Part shown: positions 12,177 to 28,000 of the stretch, in pieces | How the letters are laid out: each line of letters begins with the position of its first letter | Numbering within the stretch: position 1 is the stretch's first letter | Assembly (NCBI RefSeq): GCF_963675165.1 | Contig: NC_087385.1 | Location: 4,154,501-4,218,500, forward strand | Source of the DNA: Halichondria panicea | Lineage: Eukaryota > Porifera > Demospongiae > Suberitida > Halichondriidae | Length of the DNA stretch: 64,000 nt | Reading direction: 5' to 3' | Position numbers and translations under genes: made by a program | Notes under the pieces: generated by a model | Told to the model about the DNA's origin: nothing | Database searches by the model: none | What the model saw: only the letters and a program-made list of their open reading frames with translations

Positions 12177-13584
12177 TTACGAAGAATGATGATTGATATG
12201 ACAGTGTTTTGGAAAGGGGATAAGTAGAGGTTGGTCATGATGGTAATGCCGAGGGTTAGGTTTCGGATTGAGTGTGAACCTTGACGAGTGGAGAATTGAT
12301 TCCCCCCTGATGATCCTGCGGCACAGAGTTACTTTCTGTTGAGACCGTCTTGTGCTCAGAGAGGGCCAAGATAAACTAGCTAGCAGAGGTAAGTATTGAT
12401 CTGACCAGCGTTTGGTACAGAGTCGCGCTCCAAACTTCTGAACCGACTCCAACTGATTGATGGCACAAGAAGAAGAGGGGTCCCACACACTGCTACAGTA
12501 ATCAAGGAGTGGGAGCACCAGTGATTTGTACAGGGAGGAAAGAGTGGACTGATCTGCTTGGTTGAAGTGCCTGTATAACAAGCCAAGTTTAGATTTGCCT
12601 TAGCGCAGGTGTTGGAGATGTGGCTATTCCATTTTAGGTCTTTTGTGATGGTAACTCCAAGGTAGGACAAGGAGTCCACTTGTGTAATTTGACCTGAGAT
12701 TGTAGAGAGTATGATGGACGGGGGCTGTCTCTTTCTAGAGAGGAGTAGCAGTTTGGTTTTTGACTGATTGAGAGTGAGACCCGCAGTGTTGACCCAGTTG
12801 GTGATGGCATCAATATCTCCTTGAAGATCCAAGACGTCAAATTCATTTCTAATGGGGCTGTACAGGAGTATGTCGTCCGCATACAATAACAGCTGAGAGC
12901 CCGGAGAAAGAGGAATTCTTGTTAGGGGATCAATGTATAGGCTGAACAGAAGGGGGCCTAAGATGGACCCCTGTGGTACTCCAGAATTGACATTGGCGGT
13001 GGACAAAGAGTGACCATCTAGGACTACCTTCTGCTTCCTGTTTGTGAGGTAGTCTCATGAATCAGCCGCCGTTCTTTGGAATTAATTGTGCGGTCTGATT
13101 TTTTTCTAGCCGTTATCAAGGCATTTACACAAATTTGAGTACTAGTATTGTCATCAGCATAATTATTCTGGTTCCAAAAGAACGGCGGCTGATTCATGAG
13201 ACTATTTGTGAGGTAGCTAGTAAACCACTTATGTAGGCTGCCCGAGATGCCTGCTGACCAGAGAGTTTTCAGGAGGCCTTGGTGAGGGACTCTGTCGAAG
13301 GCTTTGCTCAGGTCAAAGAAAACAGCAGCTACACTAGAGCCATTGTCCAATGAGCGGTGCCAGTCATGAGTAGCATGGAGGATTGCCTCCTGGGTAGAAC
13401 TGCCCCGCCTGAAGCCAAATTGAAGTGTTGAAAGAAGGTTGTTGGAAGTAAGATACTCCACTACCTTATTATGAACAATGCGTTCCAGCACCTTTGATAG
13501 TAACGATAGTAATGAGATCGGACGGTAGTTTGACGCTAGTTTGGGGTCGCCTGCTTTAAATATTGGTGTTACATTAGAGGCCAA
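12177..13584 (-). pseudogene. Broken reverse transcriptase of a CR1/L2/Jockey-type element
   Basis: Blocks seen in order on the minus strand: SNYRPISLLSLLSKVLERI, then AVFFDLSKAFDRVPHQGLL (catalytic aspartate block), GVPQGSILGPLLFSLYI, and YADD in LLLYADDILLYS. These are followed by YLGVTI and the C-terminal LPLLDYCSSVWDP. The frame is broken by the 155-bp insertion near 13050-13213 and by a frameshift near 12590, so the copy is dead. The upstream endonuclease is missing. Confidence 0.85.
13050..13204. mobile_element. 155-bp MITE with 9-bp target duplication
   Basis: Terminal inverted repeats of about 33 bp start TAGTCTCATGAATCAGCCGC. Both sides are flanked by TTTGTGAGG (13041-13049 and 13205-13213), a 9-bp duplication typical of Mutator-like elements. 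Removing the element and one TTTGTGAGG restores the reverse-transcriptase reading frame. The roughly 90-bp interior matches part of the tandem unit of the CACTGTAAAAA elements. Confidence 0.8.
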
Positions 13585-14571
13585 TATTTAAAGCAGTTTT
13601 ACCACCACAACACATACACACATTGGATTTGTATGCTATTATTCTACATGTAGGCCCTCTTAACTATCATCAAACTGCTCTAACACATTAATTGTGCGGT
13701 CTGATTATTTTTTCTAGCCGTTATCAAGGCATTTACACAAATTTGAGTACTAGTATTGTCATCAGCATAATTATTCTGAGTTATTATTCTGCAGGTAGGC
13801 CATCCTAACCACCCTCCAAGTGAGCTAGCTGTCTGAATCTTAATACTGGTCCCTGTCAGGGCACAAATTTGAGGTACGTTTCCTATCAATTTAATTTATT
13901 ATGACCATACATACAAGTTTTACCACATTTTTTGCCACAACACATACACACATTGGATTTGTATGCTATTATTCTACATGTAGGCCCTCTTAACTATCTT
14001 AAAACTGCTCTAACATTAATTTTTGCGGTCTGATTCTTTTTTCTAGCCGTTGTCAAGGCATTTACACAAATTTGAGTACTATTATTGTAGCTCATCAGCA
14101 TAATTATTCTTTTGCAGGTAGGCCTTCCTAACCACCCTCCAAGTGAACTAGCTGTCTGAATCTTAACACTGGTCCGAAATAGGTATGTAATTTCATACAA
14201 TGCGTTCACAACTTATAATATTTTTTTCATCATTATTTTAGCTATGAAATACAAGTTCAAAGGACTGTAGTAAAGACTCATAATTAACTGGATGCATGCA
14301 CGCAAGTTTTGCAAACACTTCTAAACACTTCTGTTTCATTTTCAGTTGCTATAATTATGCTATAGACTCGTCATTATTGTTTATTGTTTTTAATGAGATT
14401 GAAATTGAAATGGCGTTAATTGGAATGATTAATAACACGTGTCAAAATGACCCGCTAGAAGTGGGTCAAATCGACACACCTTCAATTTGACACACGTGTA
14501 GCATGTCATTTGGAGGGACAATCAAATGACACGCGTGTCAGTGTTGAAACAACCCACTTGTTTTTACAGTG

Positions 14572-14787
14572 TACCGTACAGCGCGAAATTTTCGCGGATT
14601 TCGTGGGTTAGCAATCCTACACGAAAGTTAAGTCCATGAAAATTGTTAGAATTATCTGCTATAACGTTGCAAATATTAAAGGCGTGGCTTCCGGTAAACA
14701 GTCATTCCACGAACATTGAGCAACAAAATGTTTTTAGAGGCCATTCCACGAAATATAAGTGCCTCGAAAATTTCGCGCTATATGGTA
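14572..14787. repeat. Fold-back element, GCGCGAAATTTTCG subfamily
   Basis: Left arm TACCGTACAGCGCGAAATTT and right arm ending AAATTTCGCGCTATATGGTA are inverted copies. It abuts the right end of the copy 1 DNA element. The same family occurs at 17975 and 23951. Confidence 0.75.
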
Positions 14788-14839
14788 AATATATTAACAA
14801 CATAATTATGCTTGCTACTTCACAATCCAAATATAACTT

Positions 14840-16650
14840 CTAGCCTGACTGAACAAAAGGAGTGGCATGAGTTCCATCACAGTAAGGCTGACTTCCAGTT
14901 TGCTTGCATCCACACAAGAACGCCTCAGGCTCTTCCGTCTCAACTTTAAACTTTATCGGAGTGAAGACTCCGCCCTTGTGGCTGCCATCACACCACGGCT
15001 GCTTCTTACTTAATCCACATCTGCACCAGAAGTATGTCTTTCCTGTTTTCAAGGAGGTTTGGAATGGCTCTTTGGCAGCAATGTGCCCTGAGTATAGGCA
15101 TTGACAAAATTTAAATATTAGCATAATAATAGATTTGGGAGGTATATATTAGCACTAGAATAATTTTTGAATATTCGGCCTAAGGTGCATAGTTAGAGGT
15201 GTGGTTAATAGCGGTTCACGATGATAAAGGGCCAAGGTAGGTTTTTCCCTTTCTAAAACTACAATTTTTTCTGAGAGACAAGAACGTTCTTTGAGAGACT
15301 ACATTTAAGACTTAATGCCTTTCTTCATGAGCACAATTACAAAACATAATTTGAATAATAGGTATACCCCGGTATAAGCATGCTGGAATAATAGGCAGAA
15401 CCATGCATGAGCATAGAATAATAGGCAAATTGTTTAGCATAATTTTAGTCAATGGGGCAAATAATACCGGCCATATACGAGCTAGATGATTAGCAAACTT
15501 AAATAGCAACAACTGTGACGAACTTATTTCATGCTAGATCTAGCACTGTAAATCTACATGTACATACCGTATATGCTCGATCAGAGGCCGCTCTTGTATA
15601 AAGGCCGCACTCAAATAGTAGCCTCCCTTGCTAGCAAAATAAAACATTTAGTAGCCGCTCTCAAATAGTAGCCTCAGTGAAAAAAACTTTGACTCTAGCA
15701 TTTCTCCACGTTGCAGCCAAAAAAACTAGCAGCTAGCTACATGTACATAGCTACTAGGTACAGGTAGCAACTTGTTAGTGCTTCACAAAGACTTTCTCAT
15801 GGCAAAGTTCAAGTTTTTATGCAGGTGAAAAGAACTTTTTATGACTAATTAAATTGTTGAATTAGCTGGAGCTAATAAACGCCGCTCTTGAACAGTGGCC
15901 TCTCTCGAATTGTAGCCTCCTCTTTGAGTAAAATGAAACATTTAGTAGCCGTGGCTCCTGATCAAGCATATACGGTATACAAAATACAAATTAAACACAG
16001 TCTCCTATTATGGCTAATACGTACGGTATGCATCAACACGTTCGTATAATTATAATATAGGTCTTGTACTACTACTATAGACCGTATTGCATCATATAAT
16101 TATAGTTTCACCAGTGACTGATCGGCTAAATACCGGTATACACCCTCGAGTCGCTTTTATTAAACCGAGTTAGCTTTACAGCCTGTCTTCAAGGTGTGGT
16201 TTTTACTGGCCTGTTGTAAATGTTGATCTAGCTTGTTGTTTACAACCTCCTATACAGTACTACCATTATTTAATTTAAGGCGACTTTTGGCCAGTAAAAA
16301 CCACACCTTGAAGACAGGCTGTATAAAAGCTCATTATGTTTGCAAGATTGCTTTAAACTCATATTCATCACTCGATGAATGCAATGAGGTTCAATATAAA
16401 GGTCGGAGTCGTAAATCAAATAGACCTAAAATTGGGGATTAGTTTGCATGTGCTAATCTAGTATTGAGCATGAGTAATGACGACTGTAAAAATCATGAAA
16501 ATAATGCTTGCCTGTTTCAGAAGAGCAGCTTCTTGTCAATGTGTACAGTAAGGAGTGATTGCTCTGTTTACTCCTCACTGCAGCACGGCTGATGCAGCAG
16601 GTTCCAGTCTTTATGGGCTGGCTGAGCAGAGACACCACAGTAGAATACAT
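14840..16650 (-). CDS. CISD3: CDGSH iron-sulfur domain protein 3 (mitochondrial)
   Basis: Two exons, 16650-16512 and 15087-14840, encode 128 aa; the human protein has 127. Exon 2 holds two CDGSH-type motifs: WCRCGLSKKQPWCDGSH, and CGCKQTGSQPYCDGTH. Each has the three Cys and one His that hold a 2Fe-2S cluster. Two motifs in one chain are the hallmark of CISD3, a matrix protein of mitochondrial iron-sulfur and redox homeostasis. Exon 1 encodes an Arg/Ser-rich, acid-poor leader (MYSTVVSLLSQPIKTG...) suited to mitochondrial import. The intron uses a GC donor (ACAG|GCAAGC) with a CTCAG acceptor; no GT donor fits the frame. The intron contains a fold-back element. The gene is divergent from LAP3. 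Confidence 0.88.
15565..15977. repeat. Fold-back element, TACCGTATATGCT termini
   Basis: Starts TACCGTATATGCTCGATCAG and ends with its near reverse complement. The interior repeats AGTAGCCTC/AGGCCGCTCT motifs. It lies in the CISD3 intron. Confidence 0.7.
16178..16323. repeat. Inverted repeat with about 34-bp arms
   Basis: TACAGCCTGTCTTCAAGGTG continuing to ACTGGCC at the left is exactly mirrored at 16289-16323, with a loop of about 75 nt. It is MITE-like and lies in the CISD3 intron. Confidence 0.75.
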
Positions 16651-17017
16651 TTCAGCTTTTTCTTCAATACGCCATGTAATTATCTCGAATATCTCTGAAT
16701 ACACGCGGCATGACCTCGAACTTGTCGAAGATTTACAATGTTACCTCTCCCCAGCTACCTCTCTGTTCTGTGTTGGATTATGTTATGATGACTCTTTGCC
16801 TCTATCTCTGCTTTAATGAAAAGAGAAAGTGTTGCAGTGCACCGAAGTGTTTTTGAATTAACAGACTGCAGAAAGACAGTTCTGAGGCAGGTTCTGAGGG
16901 CATGCAATGAATGCACATTCTCATTTTATAACCATTTACACATGTGTAGAGATCTAGCAATAACAGTAGGAGCCCCGCCCCCATTTGCACGTGGCTTTGT
17001 AAGTGAATCTCTGCAAT
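16651..17017. promoter_or_regulatory. Divergent promoter region, CISD3 / LAP3
   Basis: The two start codons lie 367 bp apart on opposite strands, with no other gene between, so the promoters of both genes must lie here or inside their 5' UTRs. No TATA box is evident. The boundaries are start codons, not mapped transcription starts. Confidence 0.5.
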
Positions 17018-21908
<4,891 letters not shown>

Positions 21909-22036
21909 TATTGGCACTACAAGTGTAGTACCAATGTAATTATGAGTGAAAATTGCTGTAGATAATTCTACTCTGTTCTACTGCCATTTTACATCGTTCT
22001 ACTATTGGCCAGGACATTATTTCACTATACTATACA

Positions 22037-22556
22037 AAATGAAAGCACCGCAGGTGCTGATGCCTCGGTGGAGATGCCAAAGCTACATAACATAAAGCTA
22101 CTAATAGCTTTTATACACATGATGAACATTTTTTGTTTGCTGCATGCAAACTCAAAGAGTGGGTAATGATCGACCATAATTGTTGTTAAAAACGATCGAT
22201 GCTGAAGTTCAAGTCTAAAATTAATGGCTGCATTAGCAGAGCTTTGCAGCTCTCTTCTTACTCTTGCAGTTACCAATAGCTAGCGTTCTAGTGCAGAGCT
22301 AACTACTAAGTAGAGTAGCAACACTCGGTAAACAAGTTTGGCTACGTGCTCTTCTGAAAAGGCTGCAATGGCATTCCAAGTAGGCATAGCTCAAGAACGA
22401 AGTATTATTTTGCAAATCCATGAATGAAAACATGACTAGAAGCCTATAGAAACCCTTACTTGTACTTGATTGATGAATTAAAATCCAAGAAAACATGACT
22501 AGAAGCCTATAGAAACCCTTACTTGTACTTGATTGATCCTTGAGCAGCTGTAGCAG

Positions 22557-22609
<53 letters not shown>

Positions 22610-22645
22610 CCGTATACCTTGCTTGCGCATGCGCATCGAGGCATA
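22037..22645. mobile_element. Dispersed CCTCGGTG repeat, copy A
   Basis: Starts AAATGAAAGCACCGCAGGTG, then CTGATGCCTCGGTG. It ends with a TG/CA microsatellite, ACCGTATACC, TTGCGCATGCGCA and CGAGGCATAA. CCTCGGTG at the left is mirrored by C(A/T)CCGAGG-like sequence at the right. Copies B-F lie at 30066, 39131, 50466, 34700 and 45450. Here an internal block of about 60 bp (GACTAGAAGCCTATAGAAAC...) is duplicated. An apparent Cys-Val-rich reading frame is just the microsatellite. Confidence 0.75.
22557..22608. repeat. (CA)n microsatellite
   Basis: About 25 uninterrupted CA units inside dispersed repeat copy A. The same position in the other copies holds shorter CA-rich tracts. Confidence 0.95.
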
Positions 22646-23034
22646 AAAATTATTATAGCTAGCTAATATATGGTCGACTTGCGTCTCATTCAATTGTTCA
22701 AGAGAAGGTGATTCTTGTGATTCTACAACTATTTTTTTTCCAACCCTCCATTCCAGATTGTTGGAGAATCTATAAATGCAATTTCTTTTGATATTCACTT
22801 GTCATTGGTTAACTGCTAGCAACATAACATGGATACCAAATGCACATAATCTTATGATTGAGACCCCTACTGTACATTGGGTAACTAAAGCTAGCAATAT
22901 TACATTGTTTGCATCCTCAAGTAATCTATAGTTACCGGGAACTATATAGCTCATAATTATATATAATAGTGCCCTGCTTATAATCACGGATCTGATGTAC
23001 TATTACACAATTCAAAATGCTGGGAAATGTAGCA

Positions 23035-23217
23035 CTAGAAGAACAGTGAGGACATCTGTACGGTACGCTCTATTTTGGCACTCGTTCGCAAGATATGTGT
23101 CCACATACTGTTTCTGTACTTTCTCGCAGCCTTTGGGGGGCAGTCCATATCGATATAGACACAATCCCCAGTAGTGAGATCTAAGTGAGCATTGAGGCGT
23201 TGAAGTTGGCCAACCAT
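23035..23217 (-). pseudogene. Coding-like fragment shared with 55118-55200
   Basis: The minus-strand frame contains LQRLNAHLDLTTGDCVYIDM, then CPPKAARKYRNSMW. A second copy within an SRP54 intron reads LQRLNAHLDLTTGDCVYVDG, then DCP. Protein-level conservation between two dispersed copies suggests a piece of a transposon-encoded or retrocopied protein. I do not recognise the family. Confidence 0.4.
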
Positions 23218-23950
23218 TCACAGCCACAACTCTTTAGAGAACAGTATAATTATGTTGAGAGCTAGAATCTTAGGTTGATATTTTGTGTCAAAAAGAAGCT
23301 AATGACTTGTTCTTGACAGCAAGGACATGGCTACATGGCTTCTTGTCTTGAATCGTAGCTTCAATGCAAACATTGCAGAAGACTTTGACACAGCGGTTAA
23401 TGTTCGCTAGCCTGGCTACCTGAAGGAATCCTCCATATTACATAGTTTATATACGTGTTTGGCAGTATATATAGTATTCTTCAGGAACTGGTTCACACTC
23501 ATGGGTTGCTGGGTTGTTCAGAGCAGCTATTTTAGGGGGATCCAGGAAATTTACGTTTGTGTGGTTGTGATGCAGGGATCGACCGCCTGCGCGCCGGAAA
23601 ATGTTGAAGCCACGCCACCTCCAAACCCATTTAATTGCATATGACACCGTACGTAATTATTGTTATTATAATGTAGTCACATAGCGCACCCTATACATTA
23701 CACCAATATATATACAATGATGTCATATACAATGATGTCACCACAAAAATGTGAAATCTGTAAATAGTGAATAGCCTTTGTGGTTAATGTTGTACAAAAT
23801 CATCATGGCATAAAGTAAGTTAGCTGGTTACAGTCATTAGGTGCGCTTGTATCTTTCTACCAGATATCGTGCACAAATAAATCTCAAAATTAGATGATAA
23901 TAGGACGGATAATAGCAAAACATTTCAGCAGTTGCAAGATCTACTATCAC

Positions 23951-24190
23951 TATCGTATAGCGCGAAATTTTCGAGGCACTTATATTTCGTGAATTAGCCT
24001 GTAAAAGCATTTTCGTTGCACAATGTTTGCGGAATGATTGCTTACCGGAAGCCACGCCTTTAAATCTTTGCACATTATAGCATGTAATTCTAATTAAAGA
24101 ACAATTTTCGTGGACTTAATTTTCGTGTAGGATTGCTACCCACGAAATCCGCGAAAATTAAGCCCCTCGAAAATTTCTCGCTATACGGTA
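23951..24190. repeat. Fold-back element, GCGCGAAATTTTCG subfamily
   Basis: Left arm CGTATAGCGCGAAATTTTCG and right arm CGAAAATTTCTCGCTATACG. About 240 bp, closely matching the copy at 17975. Confidence 0.8.
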
Positions 24191-24255
24191 TATACCACCT
24201 GTTCATAAAGCCACTGATGTCACTGGGACAGTGCTTAGCTACACATCTCTACTGC

Positions 24256-24316
24256 AAACACTCAGCTCCACCCTTTTTGCATTACAGTAAAAACTGAGGG
24301 TTGGAGCTGAGTGTTT
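24256..24316. repeat. Short hairpin
   Basis: AAACACTCAGCTCCACCCT and its complement AGGGTTGGAGCTGAGTGTTT (one extra base) flank a loop of about 23 nt. Confidence 0.65.
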
Positions 24317-24782
24317 GGTCACCCCTAGACTGCATGCCCCCTGCATTTTACAAAAGGACATCTGCATGGCTGTCGTGTTTTATCTATGTACAAATCAATT
24401 AGTGAACAATGCGTACGTTGTGCCATGTTTATGTCTACTGTAGCCTACACGTACCCCTTTGTTTTTTTAGCCTTGTACATTTAACACTGCATATGCACAC
24501 ACACATACAGGGAGACCTACCCGGACTCTAATACAGTACGTAATGGACACCTCAACATAAAAATAATGCATAAATAACACTGACTGTATTAGCTATAATT
24601 TATAGTGTTGTAATTATGTTTCCACCCTTTTTAAAATGTTTGTATCGTCACCAATTTCAATGCATGATATGTGAATGCAGATCGTGAATTATGTGTGAAG
24701 TGAAATTTAGAAATAAAATTGTCTCAAACATAAAATAGCTAGTATAAATGCTGTTCTGTTATCAGGAAATAATTATTATAAG

Positions 24783-25013
24783 TTTGCCACTGAGTTCGAG
24801 TATATACTGCATGCATGCTGTAAACATAATGTTCATTACTTGTACATATATACAGTTATTAGACATTATGAAAACAAATTAAAAATTAATCTATAAGGGT
24901 TAGCTTAATTTGCCACTGAGTTCGAGTATATACTGCATGCATCCTGTTAAAGAAAGCTTGTACAGTTATTGAACATCATTAAAACAAAATTCTTTCATTA
25001 AAAATTAATCTAG
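24783..25013. repeat. Direct duplication of about 110-125 bp
   Basis: TTTGCCACTGAGTTCGAGTA occurs at about 24783 and again at about 24909. Both are followed by TACTGCATGCAT, GTTATT(A/G), and AAAAATTAATCTA. This is a local tandem duplication next to the PLC-beta 3' end. Confidence 0.75.
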
Positions 25014-25085
25014 TGCACTAAGACACGAATTTTCTGCAGAATGTGAGACTATAGTTGCTATATATATAACCGTGAGTTTGATAGG

Positions 25086-28000
25086 CTACATTGCTGAGGC
25101 TCCTTCACTTAGAGGGTGCTTGGCATCGAAATCAGCTAGTTCCTGCAGGGTAAAAATTTAAGAGTTACTATATATAGAAGAGCATAAAATCCAGCTGGCC
25201 AGTACAAAGTTTAGCATGCACAACTCAATCTCAATCAGTATAATTTATATATCCATTCCCTTGACCGTATATTCCATGCAACACAAGGATTCTTATGCTA
25301 TGTGTTTATATCATGACGACCCTGACGACCCTGTTCCAAAATGTGCCTGGAGGTTGCGTGACCGCATAATAAAAAATAAAAACACGGTAGGGACTGTATG
25401 ACTTTTATTACAAGCTTGTAATAAAAGTTACTCTGTACTACATGTTACTACTTGTACTACTTGTTACTTCGACCAGGAGTGCACTCCTGCTTTATTTTAA
25501 AATCTCATACAGTATAATGCCAGTAATTGTACATGACAGTGCTACATGTACAGGTATATCACACACCTAGCAGTGAGTAGCTACTAAACTTGTTACTGTT
25601 TTGAAACCTGTGCTTCTAGATACATGTACATGTACCTCCAAAACAATGTCACATTTATTGGTCGTATACACTGTTTTGTACATCTTGCAATACTACAGTC
25701 ACATGATATGAAAAACTAAAACTATATACTTTGCTTGAATGAACTTGTAATTGTTAAGTCACATGACTCACCTTAGCTTGTGCTTTGATCAGTTCTTGTG
25801 TGGCTGACTTCTGTACATCATGCATCTTGCTGACCTCACGTTGGTGAATCATCTCCAGCTATATACCCATTATAGGGGTACAAGTTAAGGCAATGAAATA
25901 TTGCAAATGAAGAACACATGTAAAACTAGGTCGATGGGGGGAGGGGGGGGGGTATGCATGAAATCTCAAACTTCCTAGACCTACGTAGGTACAAGTATTG
26001 AAATAGCCACCATAATTAACAAATGTATAGCTGGATACCATGCATCATTGTACGAGACTGATCCTACAACCATGCACACTGCTTACCTCATTGCGAGCCT
26101 TCTTCCCGACCTGCACCAGCTTGTCCTCAGCGTCCTTCATAGAGTCCTTCTTTTTTATGACCCCCAGATCCTCGCCAGTTGAGACCTTGCGCTGCTCCCG
26201 AATCATGTCCAACAGGGCAGCATTCAAGTTGTCAAAGTCCCTGCATGTACGTGTGTGTGGTGTGGGGGGGGGGAAGGTGAGGAAGATAACGCATTTAATC
26301 TGATAATAGTGAATACAATGAATAATGTTAGCAGCACTTAGCGGTTTGACATAATTATTATGGCAATGTTTGTACATAGCAGGACGATATCATTTCTGCG
26401 TAGTAAGACGCTCCATCTACTCGTATGATAATGTTCTGTGTTTTTAGACTCAAGAAAAAATACAACATGGCAGTACAAAGAGTTCTCACTTCTTGTGAAA
26501 CTTCTTGCTCAGTGCCTCCAGCTCTACTTTATGTGCGCCTTCCAACAGCTTACGCTTCTGTTCATAAAGCTGTGTGTGTGTGAGGGGGTGATATCTCATG
26601 ACATGTTCACGTTAGTATGTGGGAGGGGGTGCAGTCAGGGTAGACGGCTTGGTGGAGAAACATAATACGTACATGTATGGTTTCCAGTCTCTAAATCTTT
26701 CATGCAAATACGAACTAAACAGCAAGACACATGCAGCTCGTAATAATTTACATAACATCAAACGCCGTCTACAATAATGCTAATCATACTGTACCTTGGT
26801 GGACGCATTCTTGTCAAAAGTGGCCATTTCAGCTTCCTGCTGTTTCTCAGTCTCTTTCAGACTCTCCTCTGTGGTCTTCCCTTTCCCCACCTTCTCCCTC
26901 ACTGATTTGAGGGCCTTCTCATGCTTCTTGACCAATGACGCTCGATCCTTGGTTACTTTGCTGGCCACCTTCAGGTAGTCCTGCACGTATGCACACAGTG
27001 AGCAGAATAGATTGACATGATTGAGGTACTTTGCAGCATTACTGTTAGCTAATCACAAACTCGAGACAGCGACACTTTGTGACTTTTCATAAGCTTCCTA
27101 GAAGTGTTTGCCTCCAATTTAAAAGCAAAAAATTCACAGCATTCTCCACAGATTATAACCAGTATATACACATATCAGGGTTTCATCTAGTGGGGGGGGG
27201 GTGAACCTTCCCCCCCAAAATGTTTGTATAATAATGACATCATCACATTAGTACTGTATATGATGTGCAATATGTAACTAAAGTCTGTTTGTGTTGAGTT
27301 TGACCTTCATAAAGTTGTCATAACTTTGTCATACTTTACTGAAATTCAAAGTTTCATATACCATTGGATTCCTTGTTAAAAAGCGCTTCTATCTATATGC
27401 TGTAGAGCTGGTAAGCTCCAACCAACTAAAAGTTAGCATTTTCCATGTAGAAGTCCCAGGCATACTTGTCCACCACATAAAGCATAAATGAAGCCATAAT
27501 TGCCCACATAACTTCCGGGATCTAATGTGATGCACTAGCATGTAATAGGGGGTGTAGTCAATAAATGTGGGAGTGGCCAAACATTTTGCGGCGTGCATAA
27601 ACCTTCCCCCCCAAACTTTTAATCCTAGATGAAACCCTCCAACATCAAACTTGCACCATTATTTTTTGTATGGGGATAAAATGAGCACAAATGTACCTTG
27701 TGCTTCAGGATGTCGTCGTGCGTTGTTATGGGTGGTAGATCTCTGGTTTTGGCATCCTCGACACACTTGATGCTATCGTCAGGGCCAGGAGGTAACTGAG
27801 GGGAAGGGCAGGATTGAGCCTCTTTACGAATGTTGTGGGAGGAGCCTATGGGTGTGTGGAGGTGGGAATAAAAGAGCATAATTATAAACACATCCGTACA
27901 GAGACTGATCATGTAATTATTGAATATCACAAAGAAATTATAGTAGTACAGGTACACATACATGTAAGTAGGAACAAACACATGAACTATTTGACAAGAC

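Larger units (their letters stand above)
9602..13596 (-). mobile_element. 5'-truncated non-LTR retrotransposon, interrupted by two DNA elements
   Basis: On the minus strand the element runs from about 13596 to a T-rich tract at 9604-9625, the complement of a 3' A tail. Reverse-transcriptase coding lies at 13584-12177. The element is split by a 2.2-kb DNA element at 9950-12150: the left flank ...TGCTTGG and right flank GGGAATTCC join across a TA. It is also split by a 155-bp element at 13050-13204. No endonuclease domain remains, so it is 5' truncated. The truncation point is marked by a 16-bp inverted repeat (CTGCTTTAAATATTGG at 13551 and its complement ending at 13596). Confidence 0.75.
6743..14571. 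mobile_element. DNA element copy 1 (CACTGTAAAAA termini), interrupted by nested insertions
   Basis: The left end reads TA-CACTGTAAAAAGAG at 6741 and the right end TTTTTACAGTG-TA at 14571, an 11-bp terminal inverted repeat flanked by TA on both sides. The same left and right sequences bound the compact copy at 9950-12150. Subtracting the insertions at 7033-7635, 8416-8814 and about 9140-13590 leaves about 2.4 kb, close to the 2.2 kb of the compact copy. It carries no transposase that I can see, only tandem units of about 0.3 kb. The TA flanks suggest a Tc1/mariner-like mechanism, but they are also compatible with other TA-targeting families. Confidence 0.7.
21909..25085. other. Repeat-rich gap between the convergent LAP3 and PLC-beta genes
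   Basis: No intact gene is seen. It holds a copy of the CCTCGGTG dispersed repeat, a CA microsatellite, a coding-like fragment at 23035-23217, a fold-back element at 23951-24190, a short hairpin at 24256-24316 and a direct duplication near 24783-25013. The remainder is unremarkable AT-rich DNA. Confidence 0.5.

Noticed and set aside
15312-15512. Candidate first exon for CISD3
   Set aside because: No donor or phase joins it to the CDGSH exon, whereas 16650-16512 does so with correct length and a leader-like sequence.
22299-22607. Cys-Val-rich frame over the CA tract, with similar frames at 30439 and 50691
   Set aside because: It is a translation of the microsatellite plus the dispersed CCTCGGTG repeat; the frame varies between copies and has no domain.
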